Below, in pieces: positions 52,032 to 60,896 of a stretch of DNA of 64,000 nt. The translations under genes were made by a program, and so were the position numbers. This DNA comes from Novosphingobium jiangmenense (GTDB lineage: Bacteria > Pseudomonadota > Alphaproteobacteria > Sphingomonadales > Sphingomonadaceae). The first letter of the stretch is position 1. Each line of letters begins with the position of its first letter. The notes under the pieces are model-generated. The model was not told where the DNA came from. It saw nothing but the letters and a program-made list of their open reading frames with translations, and searched no databases. Location of the stretch: contig NZ_JADQDC010000010.1 of assembly GCF_015694345.1 (NCBI RefSeq), positions 98,838 to 162,837 of the forward strand, written 5' to 3'.

Positions 52032-52670
52032 ATGAAGATCGCCCTGATCATCGAGAACAGCCAGGCCGCCAAGGCGAGCATCGTCCACGAATCGCTGGTG
52101 TCGGTGGCCGAGCCGCTGGGCCACGAAGTGCACCATTACGGCATGTACACGCCCGAGGACAAAGCCTCGCTGACCTATGTGATGAACGGGTTGCTGACCG
52201 GCATCCTGCTCAATTCGGGCGCGGCCGATTTCGTGGTGACCGGTTGCGGCACGGGCATGGGCTCGATGCTGGCGGCCAACAGCATGCCGGGCGTGTTCTG
52301 CGGTCTGGTGATCGACCCGACCGACGCCTTCCTGTTCGGCCAGATCAATGACGGCAATGCCATCTCGATGCCCTATTCCAAGGGTTTCGGCTGGGCCGCC
52401 GAGCTGAACCTGCAGGACGTTTACCGCAAGCTGTTCGATGGCGAACGCGGCCTCGGCTACCCCAAGGAACGCGCGGCGATCATGAAGACCAACCGCGGGA
52501 TCCTGAAGGGCCTCAAGGACGCCTCGTGCCGCGACATGCTGACCGTGCTCAAGACCGTCGACCAGGACCTGCTCAAGGCAGCGATCGCCGGCGAGAAGTT
52601 CGCCGAGCTGTTCTATGCCAACAGCAAGGACGAGGCGATCTCCGACTATCTGCGCGGCCTTTCGGCCTGA
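52032..52670 (+). CDS. RpiB/LacAB-family sugar isomerase, DhuI-like
   Basis: 212 aa. The family motif VVTGCGTGMGSMLAANSMPGV is the phosphate or carboxylate-binding loop and holds the catalytic Cys. In streptococci an RpiB-like isomerase (DhuI) converts 4-deoxy-5-hexosulose-uronate, replacing the cupin enzyme KduI. Position directly before an SDR and KDG kinase supports that role here. ATG with a weak site; first gene after a LacI-type operator. Confidence 0.82.
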   Translation: MKIALIIENSQAAKASIVHESLVSVAEPLGHEVHHYGMYTPEDKASLTYVMNGLLTGILLNSGAADFVVTGCGTGMGSMLAANSMPGVFCGLVIDPTDAFLFGQINDGNAISMPYSKGFGWAAELNLQDVYRKLFDGERGLGYPKERAAIMKTNRGILKGLKDASCRDMLTVLKTVDQDLLKAAIAGEKFAELFYANSKDEAISDYLRGLSA

Positions 52671-52698
52671 CACCCCCGACCAAGGGGAGAGGATAACG

Positions 52699-53466
52699 AT
52701 GAGCACGTTTGACCTTTCGGGCCGCGTCGCGGTCGTCACCGGTGCCAACACGGGCATTGGCCAGGGCATTGCCGTTGCGCTGGCGCAGGCCGGAGCGGAC
52801 ATCGCCGCTGTCGGCCGCTCGCCCGCCGATGAGACTGCAGAGCTGGTCCGCGCACTCGGGCGCAAATGCGAGCTGGTGGGCGCGGACCTGTCGAGCATCG
52901 CCCCGGTGCAGACCGTCGTAGACTATGTGATCGAAACGCTCGGCGGGCTCGACATCCTTGTGAACAACGCCGGTATCATCCGCCGGGCCGACGCGGTGGA
53001 CTTCACCGAGGAAGACTGGGATGCGGTGGTCGACACCAACCTGAAGACGGTGTTCTTCCTTTCGCAATCTGCCGGGCGGCACATGATCGCCAATCGCGAA
53101 GCGACCGGTCGTCGCGGCAAGATCATCAACATCGCCTCGATGCTGAGCTTCCAGGGCGGGATCCGCGTGCCAAGCTATACAGCAAGCAAGAGCGGCGTGG
53201 CTGGCCTGACCAAGCTGCTCGCTTGCGAATGGGCAGCCAAGGGCGTCAACGTCAACGCCATCGCGCCGGGTTACATCGCCACCAACAACACCGCCGCCCT
53301 CCAGGCTGACGAGACGCGCAACCGCCAGATCATGGAGCGCATTCCCGAAGGTCGCTGGGGAGATCCTGCGGACATCGGTGGCGCAGCGGTGTTCCTCGCC
53401 AGCAGTGCTGCGGACTACGTGCAGGGGCACGTGCTGGCGGTCGACGGCGGCTGGCTGGCCCGATGA
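52699..53466 (+). CDS. SDR-family 2-deoxy-D-gluconate 3-dehydrogenase / KduD-DhuD type
   Basis: 255 aa. Cofactor motif VTGANTGIGQGIAVAL at ~12, NNAG at ~88, and catalytic S...Y-x3-K (SMLSFQGG, SYTASKSG). The C-terminal DYVQGHVLAVDGGW is typical of KduD. It would reduce 2,5-diketo-3-deoxygluconate to 2-keto-3-deoxygluconate. Strong AGGGGAGAGGA site, 28 nt after the isomerase, and the stop overlaps the kinase start (ATGA). Confidence 0.88.
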   Translation: MSTFDLSGRVAVVTGANTGIGQGIAVALAQAGADIAAVGRSPADETAELVRALGRKCELVGADLSSIAPVQTVVDYVIETLGGLDILVNNAGIIRRADAVDFTEEDWDAVVDTNLKTVFFLSQSAGRHMIANREATGRRGKIINIASMLSFQGGIRVPSYTASKSGVAGLTKLLACEWAAKGVNVNAIAPGYIATNNTAALQADETRNRQIMERIPEGRWGDPADIGGAAVFLASSAADYVQGHVLAVDGGWLAR

Positions 53467-54473
53467 CTGGTCAGGTCGTCTGCTTTGGCGAGATGCTGCT
53501 GCGGCTTTCACCGCCGGGTGCGCGCCTGATGGTGCAGGCGCAAAGCCTCGAGATGGTCGTGGGCGGAGCGGAAGCCAATGTCGCCGGAGCGCTCGCCTCG
53601 CTGGGGCATGAGGCGCGGATGGTGACGTTGCTGCCTGCCACTCCGCTGGGCGACAAGGCCCGTGCCGAACTTGGTGCGGCAGGCGTGGACACGCGGTTCG
53701 TGGCGCGCGCAAGCGGACGCATGGGGCTCTACTTCATGGAGCCGGGCGCGGGCCTCAGGCCATCGTCCATTACCTACGACCGCGCAGGTTCGGCCTTTGC
53801 CGAGGCGGACGCGCAGACCTTCGATTTCGCTGGCGCTCTTGCCCGGACGAGCCTGCTGCACATGTCTGGCATCACCCCTGCGCTGGGGCCGAACGGTGTC
53901 GCGCTGGCACGCGCTGCCGTTGCTGCCGCACAGTCAGCTGGCGTGCCGGTGTGCTTCGACGGCAATTATCGTGCGCAACTGTGGGAAAGCTGGGACAGCA
54001 ATCCACGCGATGTACTGACCGAACTGGTCGGTGCAGCGACCGTGCTGATCGGCAATCACCGCGACATCTCGCTACTGCTGGGCCGGACGTTTTCCGGCGA
54101 CGGGGCGGAGCGGCGCAGGGAAGCGGTCGAGGCTGCCTTTGCCGCGTTTCCGAAGCTCGAACTCGTCGCCTCGACAGCCCGCCACGTGGTCAGCAGCGAT
54201 CACCATCGCATCGCCGCACGGGTCGATACACGTGAGGTCAAGCACCAGACCGCAGAGATCGACGTCACCGGCATCGTCGACCGCATCGGCACTGGCGATG
54301 CCTTTGCCGCTGGCGTGCTGCATCAGTACCTGCAGGGCGGCGACGCACAGGCCATGGCAGAATGCGGCCTTGCACTGGCAGCGTTGAAGCATTCGCTCCC
54401 GGGCGACTTCTGCCTGATCCGCCCGGATGAACTGGCGGCATTCTCGGCCCAAGGCGGCGATGTCCGGCGTTGA
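53463..54473 (+). CDS. kdgK: 2-keto-3-deoxygluconate kinase (PfkB family)
   Basis: 336 aa. N-terminal CFGEMLLRLSPPG and GGAEANVAGALASLG are PfkB substrate-lid motifs; the C-terminal IVDRIGTGDAFAAGVLH holds the anion hole and catalytic Asp. Phosphorylates 2-keto-3-deoxygluconate to KDPG, joining both uronate branches. Coupled to the SDR upstream and overlapping the esterase start. The KDPG aldolase is not in the window. Confidence 0.9.
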   Translation: MTGQVVCFGEMLLRLSPPGARLMVQAQSLEMVVGGAEANVAGALASLGHEARMVTLLPATPLGDKARAELGAAGVDTRFVARASGRMGLYFMEPGAGLRPSSITYDRAGSAFAEADAQTFDFAGALARTSLLHMSGITPALGPNGVALARAAVAAAQSAGVPVCFDGNYRAQLWESWDSNPRDVLTELVGAATVLIGNHRDISLLLGRTFSGDGAERRREAVEAAFAAFPKLELVASTARHVVSSDHHRIAARVDTREVKHQTAEIDVTGIVDRIGTGDAFAAGVLHQYLQGGDAQAMAECGLALAALKHSLPGDFCLIRPDELAAFSAQGGDVRR

Positions 54474-56004
54474 CCTGACGCGCCGCACCCTGCTCGGTGC
54501 AGGCGCCGCGCTGGTTGCGATGCCGGCAGTGGCACGCAGCCGGGACCCGCGAGTCGGGCCATTCATCGGCTTGCGCGAGGATGGCGTTCTGGCCTTCAAG
54601 GGCATCCGCTATGGCCGCGCCGTTCGGTTCGAACGTGCGGTGGCAGAGCCACCTGCAACTCATCCGATCAAGGCTCAGGCGTTCGCCCCGATCGCGCCCC
54701 AGCGCGGCAATCCCGACATGGCGCAGAACGAGGAGTGCCACTTCCTCAACGTCTGGACGCCGGATGCGAACCCGTGCGCGGGTCGCGCGGTCATGGTCTA
54801 TTTTCATGGCGGGGCCTATTCGAACGGCACGGTCACCGATCCCCTCACCCACGGCGGGAAGCTGGCTGCCCAGGGCGACGTCGTGGTCGTCACCGTCAAT
54901 CACCGCCTCAACGCGCTGGGCTATGCGTGGCTCAAGCCCTTCGACCCGCGCTATGCCGACAGTGGCAATCTCGGCCAGCTCGACCTGATCCTCGCTCTGG
55001 ACTGGGTGCGCGACCATGTCCGCAACTTCGGCGGGGATCCGGCTCGCGTGATGGTATTCGGCCAGTCGGGCGGCGGTGCGAAGATCGCCACGCTCATCGC
55101 CATGCCCGCTGCCCGCGGCCTGTTCCACAGCGCGGCGACCATGAGCGGGCAGCAGGTCGTGGCAAGCGGGCCCAACAACGCATGGAAACGCACGCAGTCG
55201 TTGATGGCGGCGCTCAAGCTGGCGCCCGGCGACGTCGAGGCCTTGCGCACCATGCCGGTCGAGCGGATCATCGAGGCCTTGGGCGCAACCGATCCGGTCA
55301 TGGGCGGGAGTCTCTACTTCGGCCCTGTGCTCGACATGACCAACCTGCCGCGCCATCCGTTCTGGCCCGACGCTGCGCCGCAATCGCTGCATGTGCCGAT
55401 GATCCTTGGCAATGTGCGCGAGGAGACACGGGCCTTCATCGATCCGCGAGGACCCAAGCTGCGCGGGCTCGGCTGGGACAACCTTGCCGCCCGCATCGCA
55501 CCCGAAATCAAGATCGATCTCGATGTCGACTGGGTGGTGGCACGCTATCGTACGCAGTACCCGCAATGGACGCCCGAGCAGGTGTTCTACTCCGCAACCA
55601 CGGCGGGACGCTCATGGCCGGGACAGGTGATCGAGGCCGACGAGCGCGCCAAGGCGGGTGCTGCAGCCACATGGGTCTACCAGCTCGATCGCCCCTCGCC
55701 ACTCGATCCCTTGCGCGGCGCTGCGCATACCGATGACATTCCCTACGTGTTCGGAACGCTTGACGCGCCCGGCAGCATGAGCGGCCTGGATCAAGGCGCG
55801 CGGATGACGCGGGATCTGATGATGCAGGCGTTTACTGGCCTTGCGAAGACCGGCAGGCCGGGGCTTGCAGATTGGACGCCCTACACCCTGCCCGGCCGCG
55901 CCACGCTGGTGGTCGGTGATGGCACGGCGCAGGTCGTTGACGACCCGCGCCGCTGGGAGCGCGAGCTGTGGGCTACGGCGCCTTACGTTCAACCGGGTAG
56001 CTGA
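54460..56004 (+). CDS. Type-B carboxylesterase, Tat-exported
   Basis: 514 aa. The N-terminal Tat-like signal is DLTRRTLLGAGAALVAMPAV. The esterase core has the oxyanion hole HGGAYSNG, the nucleophile elbow GQSGGG (Ser ~206) and a late His in AHTDDIPYVFG. In this setting it may remove acetyl, methyl or feruloyl esters from pectin or xylan oligomers. The ATG at 54460 lies inside the kinase gene. The 3' end overlaps the convergent cupin gene by 32 nt. Confidence 0.85.
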   Translation: MSGVDLTRRTLLGAGAALVAMPAVARSRDPRVGPFIGLREDGVLAFKGIRYGRAVRFERAVAEPPATHPIKAQAFAPIAPQRGNPDMAQNEECHFLNVWTPDANPCAGRAVMVYFHGGAYSNGTVTDPLTHGGKLAAQGDVVVVTVNHRLNALGYAWLKPFDPRYADSGNLGQLDLILALDWVRDHVRNFGGDPARVMVFGQSGGGAKIATLIAMPAARGLFHSAATMSGQQVVASGPNNAWKRTQSLMAALKLAPGDVEALRTMPVERIIEALGATDPVMGGSLYFGPVLDMTNLPRHPFWPDAAPQSLHVPMILGNVREETRAFIDPRGPKLRGLGWDNLAARIAPEIKIDLDVDWVVARYRTQYPQWTPEQVFYSATTAGRSWPGQVIEADERAKAGAAATWVYQLDRPSPLDPLRGAAHTDDIPYVFGTLDAPGSMSGLDQGARMTRDLMMQAFTGLAKTGRPGLADWTPYTLPGRATLVVGDGTAQVVDDPRRWERELWATAPYVQPGS

Positions 56005-56368
56005 CGATCAGCGCCAGCGGCTGGTCGCCGGTCTGTCGGATGCCGACGACCGCGCCCTCGTAGAGATATGCGGTCATGCCCTTGCGCAAGATCGCGCGCT
56101 GCCCGTCCGAGACAACTTCACCCTCGCCCTCCAGCACGTAATAGACTTCGTCATGCGCGATCGGGTGCTCGCCGATGGCAGCGCCGACATCGAGCGTGCG
56201 GCGACGGAACTCCATGCGGCGCGGCTGGGGCGCAAAGTCGCTGATGCGCCAGGCCGTGCTCTTCCCGATCGCCCCATGCGGCGGAGGTTCCCGCCGCACG
56301 GTATCGGCCTCGTCGATCACCGCCATCGGCGGTGCGGCGGCGAGGATCAGGGCAAGGACCGCGCTCAT
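55973..56368 (-). CDS. Cupin protein with signal peptide, KdgF-like
   Basis: 131 aa. Residues 1-12 are hydrophobic (SAVLALILAAAPP), suggesting export. The cupin barrel has HPIAHDEVYYVLEGEGEV as motif 1, supplying two His and a Glu for metal. KdgF cupins open unsaturated galacturonate to a linear keto sugar, and context in a pectin locus supports this, but export would be unusual for KdgF. Coupled to the PL1 lyase upstream by a 4-nt overlap; convergent overlap with the esterase. Confidence 0.65.
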   Translation of the reverse strand: MSAVLALILAAAPPMAVIDEADTVRREPPPHGAIGKSTAWRISDFAPQPRRMEFRRRTLDVGAAIGEHPIAHDEVYYVLEGEGEVVSDGQRAILRKGMTAYLYEGAVVGIRQTGDQPLALIVSYPVERKAP

Positions 56369-57705
56369 GGCTGGCGCATCGCGGCATCGCGGGTGGAGAG
56401 CTTCTCCTGCGCGCCTGCCTTCTGGCCGGGATAGCGGCCGGACTTCGGCGTCATGGTATCGAGGTTCCAGTCGGCTTCCACGAAGGGCGCGAAGGTTGCC
56501 ACCGGGTGGGGGTAGCCGCCAACCTGCTTCTCGTCGTCAATGATGTCACCGCGCCCCTCGGCAACGAAGAACAACACGCGGATGTCGTCGGGGGCGCGGT
56601 CCCACGGGCGCGCGCCAACCGTCTGGAGAACAGAAGTCTCGACCTCGCCCGAGGGCAGGACGGAGTAGCGCGACACGTCGGTCATCGGGGCCTTGGCCGT
56701 GATCAGCCTGGCCTTGGTCTCGCCATAGCGGCCGAACTGCGGGAGCGGATTGCCGTGGCGGTCGACCGCGCGGTTGTCCTTGCCGAAGTATTTCAGGTCG
56801 CCGTCACCGCCGAGCATCAGGAACGGCAGACCCGGATCGGTATCGTTGCCGCCGCGCATCACGTTGCCAACTGCCGTGATCTCTCCCGTCACGTAATCGT
56901 GGCCGGTCCATTCGAGGTTCATCAGGTTGTAGTGCACCGCGCGGTGGCCGGGGTTGTAGATTACATTGTTGATCATCGTGACCTGCGCCCCACCCTTCAC
57001 CAGCGGCGCGCGCTCGACATTGTGCGCCCAGACGTTGCGATAGAACGTGATGTTGGTCGCATTGTCGTGGATCAGCGATCCCTTCGAGTGCTCACCCTTG
57101 GGATGGCTCGAATTGGCGAGCCCCTCGGCGGCGAGGTTCTCGCGGAATACCACGTCGTGGCTGGTGCCTGCGCGCCACTCGGCCACGCTGTTGCCGGTAA
57201 AGCGCGGGCCTGAGGCGGACATGTTCTCGTCCAGCGCCCAGAGGAAGCTGCAGTGCTCTACCACCACGTTGTGCGCGGCGACGGTGGAGAAGGCGTCGGC
57301 CTCCCAGCCTGAAAGCTTGGCCTGACCGTCCGCGCCGGTCATCACGCGCAAGTGCGAGAGCACGACATCGTGGGTCTTGAGGTCGATTCCGCCTTTGATA
57401 ATGGTCACGCCAGGCGAAGGCGCGGTCTGGCCAGCGACGGTCAGGAACGGTTCAGTGATCTCCAGCGTGTCCCGCCCAAGGTCGATCACCCCGCCCACTT
57501 CGAACACGACCGTGCGCGGGCCTTTCGCCGCCAACGCTTCGGCCAGCGATCCAGGCCCCGCCTTGGCAAGCGTGGTCACGCGGATGATTCGCCCTCCTGC
57601 ACCGCCTTTTGTCGGATCGGCCGGGTGAGGTTCAGCGTGAGCCACGCCGGCCAGCAACGTGGCGAGCATGGCGGAAATGGCGGCTTTTTGCAGTGTCTTG
57701 CGCAT
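56365..57705 (-). CDS. Pectate lyase-like polysaccharide lyase (PL1 type)
   Basis: 446 aa with a signal peptide (1-24, ends AHA). GGAGGRIIRVTTLAKAGPGS and VVFEVGGVIDLG open a right-handed beta-helix; the ladder-like VVVEHCSFLWALDENMS, ITFYRNVWAHNVERAPLVKGG and MINNVIYNPGHRAVHYN repeats form the calcium and substrate face. It likely cleaves polygalacturonate by beta-elimination outside the cytoplasm. ATG at 57705 with GGGAGAG. Divergent from the TonB receptor, with two LacI-type operators between. Confidence 0.85.
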   Translation of the reverse strand: MRKTLQKAAISAMLATLLAGVAHAEPHPADPTKGGAGGRIIRVTTLAKAGPGSLAEALAAKGPRTVVFEVGGVIDLGRDTLEITEPFLTVAGQTAPSPGVTIIKGGIDLKTHDVVLSHLRVMTGADGQAKLSGWEADAFSTVAAHNVVVEHCSFLWALDENMSASGPRFTGNSVAEWRAGTSHDVVFRENLAAEGLANSSHPKGEHSKGSLIHDNATNITFYRNVWAHNVERAPLVKGGAQVTMINNVIYNPGHRAVHYNLMNLEWTGHDYVTGEITAVGNVMRGGNDTDPGLPFLMLGGDGDLKYFGKDNRAVDRHGNPLPQFGRYGETKARLITAKAPMTDVSRYSVLPSGEVETSVLQTVGARPWDRAPDDIRVLFFVAEGRGDIIDDEKQVGGYPHPVATFAPFVEADWNLDTMTPKSGRYPGQKAGAQEKLSTRDAAMRQP

Positions 57706-57764
57706 CGGCGACTCTCCCAATGCCATGGTTATTGACAGACCCGCGAAGCGAGGGCAATAAATAA

Positions 57765-57778
57765 TGACACCGGTTACC
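57765..57778 (+). promoter_or_regulatory. LacI-type operator copy 5
   Basis: TGACACCGGTTACC, identical to copies 2 and 4. It lies 60 bp from the PL1 start, in the PL1 / TonB receptor interval. Confidence 0.7.
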
Positions 57779-57910
57779 CAAGTGACAGTTCTTGCTTCGG
57801 CAAGCTGATCGAAAGGAACCGGATCGACTGCCGGTGCCCTGCGGGTTGCAGCATCGGCGTGCGGGAGCAGTGGTGCACAGGAAGGTTCAGCGCAGATGCG
57901 CGTTCCCCTT

Positions 57911-57924
57911 TGACACCGGTAGCA
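57911..57924 (+). promoter_or_regulatory. LacI-type operator copy 6
   Basis: TGACACCGGTAGCA, 34 bp before the TonB receptor start and 133 bp from copy 5. The pair could support looping across the divergent promoter. Confidence 0.55.
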
Positions 57925-57957
57925 ATAGCCCTGAAAAGGGTCACGAGGGGATTTGGC

Positions 57958-60837
57958 ATGCGTAGTTCACTTTCGCGCGTTTCGCTTTTCAGGATGGCCT
58001 TGCTGGCTGGCGGCGCGCTTGCCGCTGCAGGCACCGCGCAGGCACAGGATGCCGCCGCCACGGAACCGCAGGTCGCCGCCGAAGACGCCGCGCCCAACGA
58101 CGCGATTGTCGTCACCGGTTTCCGCCAGTCGCTGCAGGCCGCGATCAACGTGAAGAAGAATGCGGTCGGTGCCGTTGACGCCATCGTCGCGGAAGACATC
58201 GCCAAGTTCCCTGACCAGAACTTGGCCGAATCGCTCCAGCGCATCCCCGGCATCTCGATCTCGCGCGATGCCGGCGAGGGCCGCGCAATCACCGTTCGCG
58301 GTCTGTCGAGCCAGTTCACCCGCGTCCGCGTCAACGGCCTGGAAACCGTCGCCACCTCGACCGACGGTGCCTCGGCCAACCGCGACCGCGCGTTCGACTT
58401 CAACGTCTTCGCTTCGGAACTGTTCAGCTCGATCGTGGTCCACAAGACCGCCGAGGCCAGCCTCGATGAAGGTTCGCTTGGCGCCGTGGTCGATCTCAAC
58501 ACGGGCAATCCGCTGGCAGCAAAGGCCGGTTTCACCGCCGTCGCCTCGGTCGTCGGCAGCTACAACGACCTCTCGGACTACTTCGGCCCGCGCCTTGCAG
58601 GGCTTGCCAGCTGGCGCAACGACGCCGGCACGTTCGGCGTCTCGCTTTCGGCTGCCTACCAGAAGACCCGCGTGCTCGAACTGGGCAACAACACCGTGCG
58701 CTGGGCACAGGCGCGCTTCGACTCGGTCGACGGCGCGCCATGCTTCACGCAGAGCGCAACCAACCTTGCCGGTCGCCCCAATTCGGGCGGCACCTACACG
58801 GTCGGGCGCAACGCCGCTTGCGACAAGGCCGCTCTGGCCTTCCATCCGCGCATTCCGCGCTACGGCGAGGTCAAGCATGACCGCGAGCGCCTTGGCCTCA
58901 CCGGCTCGGTCCAGTTCGCGCCGACCGACGCCACCAAGATCTCGATCGACGGCTTGTTCTCGCGCTTCAACGCAAGCCGCGAAGAGCAATGGGGCGAAGT
59001 GCTGCTGCGTTCGAACGAGCGTTCGATCGATGTCGTGAACCCGGTCTACGACAGCAACAACAACATGATCTCGGCCACCCTCAACGACGCGTGGGTGCGC
59101 ACCGAGCATTACCTGCGCAAGAGCAAGACCGAGTTCTATCAGGTCGGCGGCACCTGGGATCAGGATCTGTCCGACAGCCTGCGCTTCACCCTGCTCGGCG
59201 GCTTCTCGAAGTCGACTGCCGACATCCCTGTCGAAACCACGATGATTTTCGACGATCGCGACGCGCAAGGGTACAGCTTCGACTACACCGACATGAAGCG
59301 TCCGAAGCTGACCTTCGGCACCAGCGTGACCGATCCGGCCAACTTCCAGCTCGCCGAGATCCGCGACCGCCCGTCGAGCGTCGTCAACAAGTTCAAGACC
59401 GTGCAGCTGCGCACCGAATGGGACGTGGCCGATGGCTTCACCATCAAGGCCGGCGGCATGTGGCGCCGCTTCAACTTCGATACCGAAGCCTACACCCGTG
59501 ATACCGCGGTCTGCGGCAACGGCGGCGTCGATCGCATCTTCGGCACGATCAACTGCTCGGCCTCGTCGGTGTTCGGCCCGACCGCCGTCTATGGCATTCC
59601 CGTAACCGCGCAGCTGGCCCAGCTGTTCAATCTCGGCAACGCCGGACAGCCAGCCGGCAACACCAACTCCTGGCTCGTCCCCAACCTCGATGCCACGACT
59701 TCGCTGACCAAGCTCTATGAGCGCGCGCTGGTCGCCGATGCTGGCAACATCCGCGGCGTGCAGGAAACCACCAAGGGCGGCTACCTCCAGTTCGACGGCA
59801 AGGGCGAACTGCTCGGCCTGCGCTTCGCGCTCAACGCCGGCATCCGCTACGTCAAGACCGACCAGTCGTCCTACGGCCTCGTCAGCGGCGTCCAGGCAAC
59901 GGTCAAGCGCAGCTACGAAGACTGGCTGCCCTCGGCCAACCTGGCCCTGTACCCGACCGAGAACGTCATCATCCGTGGCGCCATTGCCGACGTGATCACC
60001 CGCCCGACGCTGGGTTCGCTGACTCCGGGAGGCTCAGCCGACGGCTTCAACTTCCGCGTCAACAGCGGCAACCCGTTCCTCGAGCCGTTCCGCGCCACCA
60101 ACTACGACCTCGGCATCGAGTGGTACTTCGCGCCTCAGGCCCTGATCTCGGTCGCGGGCTTCATCAAGGACGTGAAGAGCTTCACCCAGTCGGCCGCGAT
60201 TACCGAGGCGACCTTCGCCCAGACCGGGCTGCCGGTGTCGGTGCTCAATCCGTCCTCGCCCGCCGCGCTCAACCCGGCGCTGCTGACGCAGCCGATCTGG
60301 ACGCTGACCACCACGGTCAACGGCACCGGCGCAAAGCTCAAGGGTATCGAACTGGCTGCGCAGGTGCCGTTCAAGATCTTCACCGAAGGCTTCCTCGGCA
60401 ACTTCGGCGTGATCGCCAACGCGACCTTCATCGACAGCAACGCCGACTATACCCTGCAGGGCCCGGCCACGACGCCAGGCGGCGCACTGGTCAACGTGAC
60501 GCGCCGCGCCGCGCTCGCCAACGTCTCGAAGCGCGCCTACAACGGCACGTTCTATTATGACGACGGCAAGTTCTCGGCCCGCGTCATGGGGACTTATCGC
60601 AGCGCCTACCACGAAGGCGCGAGCGGTACGGGCAACGTTCTGGAAGGCTACGGCCCGATGTGGAACGTCGATGCGTCGATCCGCTACAAGGTGACCGAGT
60701 GGCTGGAAGTCTCGGTCGAAGGCAACAACCTGCTCGACACCTATCGCTACCGCTACACCGACATCGATACCCAGCGGAACTACGAGAACAATCACTTCGG
60801 CCGCAACTTCCTCGTCGGCGCGCGCCTGAAGTACTGA
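57958..60837 (+). CDS. TonB-dependent receptor for oligosaccharides (TIGR01782 type)
   Basis: 959 aa. The signal peptide is 1-30 (ends AQAQ). IVVTGFRQSLQAAINVKKNA and DIAKFPDQNLAESLQRIPGI with ITVRGLSSQFTRVRVNG are the hallmark plug motifs of the Caulobacter/Xanthomonas carbohydrate-receptor group. The barrel ends in GARLKY. It likely imports pectin- or xylan-derived oligomers made by the neighbouring lyase. ATG at 57958; a LacI-type operator is directly upstream. Confidence 0.92.
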   Translation: MRSSLSRVSLFRMALLAGGALAAAGTAQAQDAAATEPQVAAEDAAPNDAIVVTGFRQSLQAAINVKKNAVGAVDAIVAEDIAKFPDQNLAESLQRIPGISISRDAGEGRAITVRGLSSQFTRVRVNGLETVATSTDGASANRDRAFDFNVFASELFSSIVVHKTAEASLDEGSLGAVVDLNTGNPLAAKAGFTAVASVVGSYNDLSDYFGPRLAGLASWRNDAGTFGVSLSAAYQKTRVLELGNNTVRWAQARFDSVDGAPCFTQSATNLAGRPNSGGTYTVGRNAACDKAALAFHPRIPRYGEVKHDRERLGLTGSVQFAPTDATKISIDGLFSRFNASREEQWGEVLLRSNERSIDVVNPVYDSNNNMISATLNDAWVRTEHYLRKSKTEFYQVGGTWDQDLSDSLRFTLLGGFSKSTADIPVETTMIFDDRDAQGYSFDYTDMKRPKLTFGTSVTDPANFQLAEIRDRPSSVVNKFKTVQLRTEWDVADGFTIKAGGMWRRFNFDTEAYTRDTAVCGNGGVDRIFGTINCSASSVFGPTAVYGIPVTAQLAQLFNLGNAGQPAGNTNSWLVPNLDATTSLTKLYERALVADAGNIRGVQETTKGGYLQFDGKGELLGLRFALNAGIRYVKTDQSSYGLVSGVQATVKRSYEDWLPSANLALYPTENVIIRGAIADVITRPTLGSLTPGGSADGFNFRVNSGNPFLEPFRATNYDLGIEWYFAPQALISVAGFIKDVKSFTQSAAITEATFAQTGLPVSVLNPSSPAALNPALLTQPIWTLTTTVNGTGAKLKGIELAAQVPFKIFTEGFLGNFGVIANATFIDSNADYTLQGPATTPGGALVNVTRRAALANVSKRAYNGTFYYDDGKFSARVMGTYRSAYHEGASGTGNVLEGYGPMWNVDASIRYKVTEWLEVSVEGNNLLDTYRYRYTDIDTQRNYENNHFGRNFLVGARLKY

Positions 60838-60850
60838 TCCAGACTACCCT

Positions 60851-60878
60851 GCCGGGCGCATCCCTCCTCGCGCCCGGC
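60851..60878 (+). terminator. Perfect 9-bp hairpin after the TonB receptor
   Basis: GCCGGGCGC/GCGCCCGGC with a 10-nt loop, without a T tract, 13 nt after the receptor stop and 18 nt before the next start. It probably lowers read-through or protects the receptor mRNA end. Confidence 0.55.
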
Positions 60879-60896
60879 CACTTTCAAGGAGCTGCC

